DNA of 5,152 nt from Chloroflexota bacterium (lineage in GTDB: Bacteria > Chloroflexota > Anaerolineae > Anaerolineales > UBA4823): NCBI GenBank assembly GCA_030613705.1, contig JAUWLJ010000195.1:1-5152 (forward strand), read 5' to 3'. A program made the position numbers and the translations under genes. Positions 1 through 5,152 of this stretch are shown here, piece by piece. The notes under the pieces were generated by a model, which made no database searches, was not told the origin of the DNA, and was given only the letters and a program-made list of their open reading frames with translations. The first letter of the stretch is position 1; each line of letters starts with the position of its first letter.

Positions 1-2
1 AC

Positions 3-1406
3 ATACTGCGGAAATTGCCCGGACCGATATCGATCCGACCAGCAGAAGCTCATCAACCTGGAGAAATCTCAGCTGATCTAGATGGGAAATATAAGCCCTA
101 CTATATTGGCGTAGAGAGCCAGGAATCCTCCGAACTGGAAGCATTGCCGGAATTCAAATGGGAAGAAAAGGAAGGGGACTTGAGGCGGACGCCGATTTAC
201 GAGATCCACCGTCAGATGGGTGCAAAGATCATCCCCTTTGCTGGATGGGAGATGCCTGTCTGGTACAGCTCGGTAACCGAAGAGCATCTGGCGGTTCGCG
301 AGTGCGCGGGTCTGTTCGATGTGGCTCATATGGGCGTCTACCAGGTTGAAGGACCTGAAGCGATCGCCTTTCTCGACAGCGTAGTTGGTAATGATATCGC
401 TAGTCTAAATGTGGGACAATCGCTGTATACCCATTTTCTCGATCCTGAAGCCAATGTGATCGATGATCTGCTGGTTTATCATCGGTCTGCTGAGAAATAC
501 CTGGTTGTGGTCAACGCTTCGAATGACGATAAGGATTGGGCCTGGTTAAACGCAGTCATGTCTGGAGAGGTTGCTGTTGATCTGGAACGACCCTGGGCAA
601 GGGCATTCGGCCGAGGAGCTGTACTGCGTAACCTGCGTGATCCAAAAGAGGGAGCAGATATGCGTGTAGATATCGCCCTGCAAGGTCCACTCTCCCGGGA
701 AATACTTCTCGGGTTGGGTGGCGATGGCGAAACGCGTAAACAAATCATGGCTCTCAAGCGTACCGAGCTTTGTGAGGCGATTTTGGGTGATTTCAACCTG
801 GTTGTCTCTCGCACGGGTTACACGGGGGAAAAGATGGCATTTGAGTTGTTTGTTCACCCGGATCAGGCTGAAAACCTTTTTAATGCACTATTGGAGGTGG
901 GTGAGCCTCTTGGTCTGAAGCCCTGCGGTCTGGGGGCGCGCGATTCGCTGCGAACTGAAGCGGGTTTACCACTTTACGAGCATGAGATGGGCGGAGAAAA
1001 GAACCTGGGTGTCGCTGAAGGTGGTTTCGCATCTTATGTCAAAACGTACAAACCCTGGTTTATTGGGCGGAAAGCATACCTGGCTCGCGAAAAATCCCGA
1101 ACAGGAGTCGTTATCCGCTTCAGATTCAATGAAAAAGGTGTCCGCATGGCACACACCGGTGACCCAGTGATCGATAAGCGCGGTCGAGTGGTGGGTTGGG
1201 TAACCAGCTGCGCAATTGATAGTGATGGCCTTCTGACCGGCCAGGCTTTTTTGAAATTGAAGAGCACGGCTGAGGGCACGCAGATCTTCATCTTCCAGGG
1301 TTCACCAAAGAAAATTGGCAAGCCACCAGCCGAGTTGGGCACTGGCGATCGCGTTACCCTGCCTTCCCAGGCGACAGTTGTAAGCAGATTTCCGAAAAAA
1401 AAATGA
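3..1406 (+). CDS. gcvT: Glycine cleavage system T protein (aminomethyltransferase), 5'-truncated by the window, with N-terminal extension
   Basis: The T-protein transfers the methylene group from aminomethylated H-protein lipoamide to tetrahydrofolate, releasing ammonia, in cytoplasmic glycine breakdown. Numbering residues from the TTG codon at 15, the GcvT domain begins near residue 58 ([25 protein letters not shown]) and continues with LFDVAHMG (100-107), [15 protein letters not shown] (148-155, holding the conserved Asp pair 150-151), VVNASN, ALQGP (221-225), SRTGYTGE (265-272) and [21 protein letters not shown] (305-325). The C-terminal barrel ends near 459. Compared with the roughly 365-residue family there is an insertion near 186-214 and a longer C-terminal domain. 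Codons are open to the window edge (I-L-R-K before residue 1), so the true start is probably outside; residues 1-56 are not GcvT and look like a linker. TTG at 180, preceded by AAGGA at 168-172, is an alternative start giving 408 residues. The next gene is an aminotransferase, not gcvH or gcvP. The family call is firm; the start is not. Confidence 0.93.
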   Translation: MLRKLPGPISIRPAEAHQPGEISADLDGKYKPYYIGVESQESSELEALPEFKWEEKEGDLRRTPIYEIHRQMGAKIIPFAGWEMPVWYSSVTEEHLAVRECAGLFDVAHMGVYQVEGPEAIAFLDSVVGNDIASLNVGQSLYTHFLDPEANVIDDLLVYHRSAEKYLVVVNASNDDKDWAWLNAVMSGEVAVDLERPWARAFGRGAVLRNLRDPKEGADMRVDIALQGPLSREILLGLGGDGETRKQIMALKRTELCEAILGDFNLVVSRTGYTGEKMAFELFVHPDQAENLFNALLEVGEPLGLKPCGLGARDSLRTEAGLPLYEHEMGGEKNLGVAEGGFASYVKTYKPWFIGRKAYLAREKSRTGVVIRFRFNEKGVRMAHTGDPVIDKRGRVVGWVTSCAIDSDGLLTGQAFLKLKSTAEGTQIFIFQGSPKKIGKPPAELGTGDRVTLPSQATVVSRFPKKK

Positions 1407-1440
1407 CTTTCTCAAGTTAATAAATATAAGCACGACGATA

Positions 1441-1446
1441 GGAGAA
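1441..1446 (+). promoter_or_regulatory. Ribosome binding site of the aminotransferase gene
   Basis: GGAGAA lies 4 bases before the ATG at 1451, so the GGAG core is 6 bases from the start. This is a textbook Shine-Dalgarno and fixes the start of the downstream gene. The 44-base gap after the gcvT stop shows no convincing promoter or terminator, so translation is probably from a shared message. Confidence 0.8.
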
Positions 1447-1450
1447 CTGA

Positions 1451-2683
1451 ATGAAAACCCTTTGGGAGTATCGCTATGCACAGCGGACCCAACGTATGGG
1501 AAGCTCAGCCATCCGGGAATTACTCAAGTACACAGAAAAGCCGGATATCATCTCGTTCGCAGGAGGGCTGCCAGCGCCAGATGTTTTCCCAATAGAGGAG
1601 TTCAAGGCAGCTTGTGATCGTGTGTTGCGCGAACAAGGAGCGATGGCGCTGCAGTACAGCACCACTGAGGGTTATCTCCCGCTGCGCGAGATGATCGCTC
1701 GCCATTCGGAACGCTATGGGATCAAAATCACCCCAGAAAATGTATTAATCACATCCGGGTCACAGCAAGCCCTGGATCTTTTGGGGAAAATATTTATCGA
1801 TCCGGGAGATCGGATTCTGGTCGAATCACCAACCTATCTGGCTGCGATCCAGGCCTGGAACGCGTATGGTGCTGAATTCATCTCTGTCCCCATGGATGAT
1901 GACGGCATGAACACCGATTACTTGGAAGAGGCTTTGCGAGCTGGTCCGAAATTCATATATGTCCTCCCTAATTTCCAGAATCCAACCGGTGTTACCTTAT
2001 CAATGGAACGACGGCGGAAATTACTCGCACTAGCCGACCAATACGGGGTCCCAATTGTGGAAGATGATCCCTATGGGCAGCTGCGATATGAAGGGGAGCA
2101 TCTGCCATCGATTGTCGTCTTAGACAGCCAGTTTCGGGATGACGGAACTCCCTGCTACCGGGGAAACGTAATCTATCTGAGCACTTTCTCAAAGACGCTT
2201 GCACCAGGATTACGTTTAGGTTGGGTGGTAGCGCCTCCGGAGGTGATCGGCAAGCTGGTGCAGGCTAAACAGGGCGCCGATCTGCATACAGCAACCTTCA
2301 ACCAGGTAGTGGCGTATGAAGTATCTCGGGGCGGCTTCCTCGATCGCCACATTCATACAATTCGTGATGTCTACGGGGAGAGGCGCGATCTGATGTTAGC
2401 TGCCATGGATCGCGATTTTCCACCTGAGGTACACTGGACTCATCCCCAAGGTGGTTTGTTCTTGTGGGGTGTATTACCAACCTACATGGATGCCAAAGAC
2501 CTGTTAACTTCTTGCCTTGAAAGAAAGGTGGCTTTTGTTCCCGGAGAGCCCTTTCATCCCACAGGGGGTGGAAAAAATACCATGCGGATAAATTTTTCTA
2601 ATGCCACCCATGAGGAAATTAATCAAGGAATAAAACGTTTGGGGACTGCAATTAGCGAAAAATTAGCCAAGCAAATCGTATAA
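1451..2683 (+). CDS. Fold-type I PLP-dependent aminotransferase, LysN / 2-aminoadipate transaminase-like
   Basis: This is a complete 410-residue cytoplasmic transaminase of the class I/II family, a normal length. Seen in order: SAIRELLKYTEKPDIISFAGGLPAPDVFP written here as residues 19-47, QYSTTEGYLPLRE (68-80), TSGSQQALDLLGK (101-113, phosphate-binding region), PNFQNPTG (173-180, Asn177 facing the PLP ring), VEDDPYG (203-209, Asp205 for the pyridine nitrogen and Tyr208), STFSKTLAPGLRLGW (244-258, Lys248 as Schiff-base lysine), KLVQAKQGADLHT (268-280) and MRINF with Arg379 for the substrate alpha-carboxylate. From memory the sequence matches Thermus thermophilus LysN closely, including an equivalent of its Ser20/Arg23 substrate loop (Ser19/Arg22 here). 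There is no N-terminal GntR domain, so it is not a MocR regulator. LysN-type enzymes accept 2-aminoadipate and several other amino acids such as Leu, Glu and aromatics, so the real substrate cannot be read from sequence. No other lysine-pathway gene is in view; the only neighbour is gcvT, 44 bases upstream. Confidence 0.93.
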   Translation: MKTLWEYRYAQRTQRMGSSAIRELLKYTEKPDIISFAGGLPAPDVFPIEEFKAACDRVLREQGAMALQYSTTEGYLPLREMIARHSERYGIKITPENVLITSGSQQALDLLGKIFIDPGDRILVESPTYLAAIQAWNAYGAEFISVPMDDDGMNTDYLEEALRAGPKFIYVLPNFQNPTGVTLSMERRRKLLALADQYGVPIVEDDPYGQLRYEGEHLPSIVVLDSQFRDDGTPCYRGNVIYLSTFSKTLAPGLRLGWVVAPPEVIGKLVQAKQGADLHTATFNQVVAYEVSRGGFLDRHIHTIRDVYGERRDLMLAAMDRDFPPEVHWTHPQGGLFLWGVLPTYMDAKDLLTSCLERKVAFVPGEPFHPTGGGKNTMRINFSNATHEEINQGIKRLGTAISEKLAKQIV

Positions 2684-2732
2684 ATATTTTATGCACATTC
2701 CTGAGCTTGACTGTCCAGGATGAACAAGTGAG

Positions 2733-2775
2733 AGCGCAGGTTGGTGGTAATGACACGAACCTGCGCTGATATTTT
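2733..2775 (+). terminator. Probable intrinsic terminator of the gcvT-aminotransferase operon
   Basis: AGCGCAGGTT (2733-2742) and AACCTGCGCT (2758-2767) are perfect reverse complements, giving a 10-bp stem with 6 G:C pairs and a 15-base loop. It is followed by GATATTTT, a short imperfect T tract. It sits 49 bases after the aminotransferase stop. On the opposite strand the stem is followed by CTCACTTG, which is not T-rich, so it looks less suited to stop the convergent carboxypeptidase message, although the stem lies about 90 bases after that gene's stop. The long loop and short T tract lower confidence slightly. Confidence 0.7.
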
Positions 2776-2856
2776 GATGGATAGTTATCTGGGGGAAGTG
2801 AGAAGATTGGGATTAATTTACATATCTATTGTATGGCTCATTGGAAAGTGCCGCTC

Positions 2857-4893
2857 TTATTTGGAGATCGTTGGCAAGTAGATTTCCGGAAACCTGACAG
2901 TGGTCTTGATAGTCGTAAAGGCGAACTTGGAGGGGTCAGCTCGTGAAACGGAATTGATTATGGCGATGTCTTGATCACCCACATTGACCCACTTTGGGAT
3001 GGTAATCAAGACTCTCAAATTATCACTTTCCCCTGGGATCAAAGGACCCATCGTGCTGGAAGCGAGGTGCACCGGCCAGGTATTACCAGTGACCTGGATG
3101 TCAAATGTGTCGTTCTGGGTGCCAAGGTTGGTGATTTGTAAATCGTAAACGAGTAGAGAGTTGGCTGAGGCATAACCATCCAGCAGGTCTGGTGCTACCC
3201 CAGGTTGGTATTCTTCATTTATGATCCATAGAAAGATAGCACTCGGCACCCCCCAATTGCTATCTGCATCCTGACTTTCAACGAAGATGGTATGGCGACC
3301 TGGTGAGAAGGAACTTGTATCGATGATTGCTGAGAGGGATTCTTCAGGATTATTGAAGCTGCCATCACCGGGAAGAAGGGGATAAGTTTGTGTCCCAGCT
3401 ACCCAGGAAGGTGCATCCAGGCTATAGCGAGCGGCGGCGATGGTCTGCACAGGCTCCTCACCCGTACCAGCGCCGTCATAGCGGGTGTCATCTGCTGTTG
3501 CGAAGAGATTGAGACCAGCTCCAGGAGCGACATGTTGTGCGGAAAGTCTTAGATTTATCGAATCTGGTCCAGATGGATTGAGGTAGGGTTGGCGTGCAGC
3601 CTTGAAAGCGTACAGCAAAGCTGAAAAGTTATCTGGCAGAATCTTCTGCTCAAAATGGGAACATGACTCGAAGAAGGTAGTGCCCAGCTCGAAGGTGTAG
3701 GAGGCGACACCCAGTTCGCCGTAAGACCAGTCATCGCTGCTTCCAGAGGTCTGGTAAATGCAATTATTTTCTCCAGATTGGCAGACCTGATAAGCGGTAT
3801 GAAAACCGAATTTACGGCCCAGAGTTTCCAAAGCAGTATCGTTCGGAGCGGGTAAATTGGACCAGCCCCATGGGAACAGTACCATGTCCCCGTAGCTATG
3901 TAGTGTGATGAAGACTCCAGAGGCATTGTCCGCCGCTGGATCGGTATCTGCCGGGCCACGCTGATCAGGAAAAATCGATGTGACGTAATTCTGAATGGCC
4001 TGCGTCTCAGGTTCCGAAGCAGCTGATGGGCCGCGGTAGGTTTCCTTGCAGGTGTCGGAGCTGGCACCAAGACCCCCCCATTTGAAACTGCTGTTGCGGT
4101 TTAGATCCGTACCCCACAACAATGAATCTTCGCAGCCATCATCATTATCCGTATTCTTTCGCCAATAACTGCCGTCTTCGGCAATTTTTCGTCCGTCTGG
4201 GTTGACGTGGGGGGTGATATGGACCTCGAAATAATCCAGCAGCCAAGTTATATCGGGATCTTTGTCGTAATTCTCAACAAGATATTCAGCGAAGCGGGTT
4301 GCCAGTTCAGCGGTTGCATATTCACGGGCGTGGATGGCGGCCATCAAGTAAAATACCGGTTTGGGTCCGGGAAAATTTTTATTGGTGAGTAGCAGAGTTA
4401 ACAGATCGTACCCGCCACTCCCACTGGTGGAAAATTTTTCCCAACTATCGCCTATATCGATCCAGGCAGCCAAATCGGGATGGGCATCGGCAAGCTGAGA
4501 AAGGCTGGCATACGTTTCTTCAACCGTACGATAGCATGGGTAGCCAGGGATTCCAGACATCTGATCTGGCAGCAGCTGTCTGGTTTGGCCAAGCTGGGAA
4601 GTACGTTTGTGATCGTTCTCCACTTTGAAACCGGCTGCATTGAGTTCCAGAATTTCAGCCGGCTGCAGATAAGCGATCAGGAATCCCAGATCGTGATGCA
4701 CCTCCCAGACATCATATCTGGAAGCCAGCTGATTGAGTTGATCGATATCATCGAAGTGGATCCGAACCAGGTTGGGAGTTTGATCTATTTGTGAGCTGCC
4801 TGACTTTGGTTTTGCTGCCAAAGGTGATGTAGTGGACAACGAAAATGCAAAGCAAAGCAGGACCAGAGGGTATAGGATTGATTTATATTTCAT
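2857..4893 (-). CDS. Secreted M14 zinc carboxypeptidase (carboxypeptidase T-like) with C-terminal beta domains and YLP tail
   Basis: This complete 678-residue enzyme is predicted to be exported and to remove C-terminal residues from peptides. Residues 1-27 form a Sec signal peptide (basic MKYK, hydrophobic core, cleavage near Ala26/27); VLLC is not a lipobox. Residues 40-110 resemble an M14 activation pro-region. The catalytic domain spans about 118-437 with all key residues: zinc ligands His188 and Glu191 (IHARE) and His332 (TLHSYG); substrate residues WRKN (Arg245) and DLNRN (Asn265, Arg266); Tyr380 (IYQTSGSSDDW); catalytic Glu402 (SYTFELGT). An insertion at about 303-327 precedes the third ligand. 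Residues 440-557 look like an Ig-type domain and 565-667 like a NEW3/CARDB-type beta domain, both inferred from pattern. The protein ends IYLPTISK, a tail I associate with secreted Chloroflexota proteins. The ATG is the only reasonable start (in-frame stop at 4945-4947), but no Shine-Dalgarno precedes it. It is probably monocistronic and convergent with the left operon. Confidence 0.95.
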   Translation of the reverse strand: MKYKSILYPLVLLCFAFSLSTTSPLAAKPKSGSSQIDQTPNLVRIHFDDIDQLNQLASRYDVWEVHHDLGFLIAYLQPAEILELNAAGFKVENDHKRTSQLGQTRQLLPDQMSGIPGYPCYRTVEETYASLSQLADAHPDLAAWIDIGDSWEKFSTSGSGGYDLLTLLLTNKNFPGPKPVFYLMAAIHAREYATAELATRFAEYLVENYDKDPDITWLLDYFEVHITPHVNPDGRKIAEDGSYWRKNTDNDDGCEDSLLWGTDLNRNSSFKWGGLGASSDTCKETYRGPSAASEPETQAIQNYVTSIFPDQRGPADTDPAADNASGVFITLHSYGDMVLFPWGWSNLPAPNDTALETLGRKFGFHTAYQVCQSGENNCIYQTSGSSDDWSYGELGVASYTFELGTTFFESCSHFEQKILPDNFSALLYAFKAARQPYLNPSGPDSINLRLSAQHVAPGAGLNLFATADDTRYDGAGTGEEPVQTIAAARYSLDAPSWVAGTQTYPLLPGDGSFNNPEESLSAIIDTSSFSPGRHTIFVESQDADSNWGVPSAIFLWIINEEYQPGVAPDLLDGYASANSLLVYDLQITNLGTQNDTFDIQVTGNTWPVHLASSTMGPLIPGESDNLRVLITIPKWVNVGDQDIAIINSVSRADPSKFAFTTIKTTVRFPEIYLPTISK

Positions 4894-4956
4894 CAGAAGC
4901 AGAGCTGAAATGAGCGGTCCACAAAAACTATTTGAGGTAGTATTTCACTTTCAGTG

Positions 4957-4985
4957 ATTATACTGGATGCCTAGAAAATTATACT
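4957..4985 (-). promoter_or_regulatory. Putative carboxypeptidase promoter region with two TATAAT boxes
   Basis: On the minus strand, perfect TATAAT hexamers lie at 4962-4957 and 4983-4978. Each is part of an identical 8-mer AGTATAAT, and the two copies are 21 bp apart. The nearer box would start transcription at about 4950, giving a leader of roughly 56 bases before the ATG at 4893. No good TTGACA is found at 16-18 bp; the best for the nearer box is TTGAGT with a 20-bp spacer. The two boxes could be alternative -10 elements or a pair of protein-binding sites. The position suits the carboxypeptidase gene, the only gene reading out of this region within the window. Confidence 0.45.
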
Positions 4986-5059
4986 CAACAACAGGATCAT
5001 CGAAAGCAAATATAATCGTTTCTGGTAAATGCTCCGCCATCCAAAAATACATCCACTCT

Positions 5060-5092
5060 TGTCATTGCAAGGAGCGTTTCTTGCGGCGAAGC
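5060..5092 (+). repeat. Degenerate dispersed-repeat fragment of the GTCATTGC...GGAGCG type
   Basis: TGTCATTGCAAGGAGCG (5060-5076) followed by TTGCGGCGAAGC (5081-5092) closely resembles a non-coding palindromic repeat known from many bacterial genomes, of the form GTCATTGCGAGGAGCG...GCGACGAAGCAATCTC. Here the second half is altered: after GAAGC the expected AATCTC is replaced by CTTTCCC. The match is from memory, not a search. Such repeats are intergenic, often in several copies, and without a proven role. A second copy may lie beyond the window edge. Confidence 0.5.
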
Positions 5093-5131
5093 CTTTCCCG
5101 GGAAAGACCGAGGCCTGTCTCGGGAAGAACC
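5093..5131. repeat. Palindrome and short degenerate direct repeat next to the dispersed repeat
   Basis: CTTTCCCGGGAAAG (5093-5106) is a perfect 14-bp palindrome. Immediately after it, CCGAG (5108-5112) and CTCGG (5119-5123) form a second small inverted repeat with a 6-base loop. CCCGGGAAAGACC (5097-5109) and CTCGGGAAGAACC (5119-5131) agree at 10 of 13 positions, 22 bp apart. The structure adjoins the repeat fragment at 5060-5092 and may be part of the same non-coding element, cut by the window end. No coding role is evident. Confidence 0.45.
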
Positions 5132-5152
5132 AGATCTCGATCCTGGACCATC

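Noticed and set aside
1..180. Glycine riboswitch upstream of gcvT
   Set aside because: The sequence upstream of the GcvT domain is coding in frame and any leader of this gene lies outside the window.
1407..1450. Separate promoter for the aminotransferase (TATAAG-like sequence in the gap)
   Set aside because: Only a weak -10-like match without a supporting -35; the short gap and good ribosome binding site are better explained by co-transcription.
1451..2683. MocR/GntR-type regulator with aminotransferase-like domain
   Set aside because: The protein starts directly with the aminotransferase N-terminal loop and has no winged-helix DNA-binding domain.
2835..2852. Weak inverted repeat GGC...GCC as a terminator for the carboxypeptidase gene
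   Set aside because: Only three contiguous pairs before mismatches and no T tract on the minus strand.
3555..4070. 171-codon open frame on the minus strand inside the carboxypeptidase gene
   Set aside because: It is an out-of-frame shadow of the M14 catalytic domain; the annotated frame carries all zinc and catalytic residues.
4480..4794. 104-codon open frame on the plus strand opposite the carboxypeptidase gene
   Set aside because: It lies wholly antisense to the conserved pro-region and early catalytic domain, has no recognisable motif and no clear ribosome binding site.
4852..4893. Lipoprotein signal (VLLC) in the carboxypeptidase leader peptide
   Set aside because: The residue before Cys14 is Leu, not Gly/Ala/Ser, and the hydrophobic core continues past it to an Ala-rich cleavage region at 26-27.
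5011..5016. TATAAT on the plus strand as a rightward promoter
   Set aside because: At 17-bp spacing the -35 position reads ACAACA (3 of 6 matches), and no gene is visible to its right within the window; the region is simply AT-rich.

Overview
The window looks like ordinary chromosomal DNA of a Chloroflexota bacterium, most likely class Anaerolineae. This is inferred from three things: the lineage-flavoured GcvT variant, a secreted M14 carboxypeptidase ending in the 'YLP' tail that I associate with secreted Chloroflexota proteins, and moderate base composition. No search was run, so the taxonomy is an inference. I see no CRISPR array, tRNA, rRNA, transposase, phage gene or toxin/defence gene.

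Layout. Positions 3-1406 (+) hold the 3' part of a gene for a glycine cleavage T-protein (aminomethyltransferase). Its reading frame is open to the left edge, and at least 56 residues of non-GcvT sequence precede the GcvT domain, so the full gene probably starts outside the window and may be a fusion. After a 44-base gap with a good ribosome binding site, 1451-2683 (+) encodes a fold-type I PLP aminotransferase that closely resembles Thermus LysN (2-aminoadipate aminotransferase). The two genes are probably co-transcribed, and a perfect 10-bp hairpin at 2733-2767 probably ends the transcript.

Convergent to these, 2857-4893 (-) encodes a complete secreted zinc carboxypeptidase (M14, carboxypeptidase T type) with signal peptide, pro-region, catalytic domain, two beta-type C-terminal domains and the short terminal tail. 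It appears to be transcribed alone from an AT-rich region to its right (about 4945-4990) that carries two TATAAT boxes exactly 21 bp apart.

The gap 2684-2856 holds only the hairpin. The right-hand region 4894-5152 holds no gene. It contains the carboxypeptidase promoter region and, from about 5060, a degenerate copy of a dispersed 'GTCATTGC...GGAGCG' type repeat followed by palindromic sequence that runs towards the window edge.

Functionally, the left operon is amino-acid and one-carbon metabolism in the cytoplasm (glycine breakdown to 5,10-methylene-THF, plus transamination). The right gene is extracellular protein or peptide degradation. Together they fit a heterotroph feeding on peptides, but no direct functional link between the two units is visible. 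I did not find a convincing new biological system; the best leads are the N-terminal extension or fusion of GcvT, the YLP tail, and the non-coding structure right of the carboxypeptidase gene.
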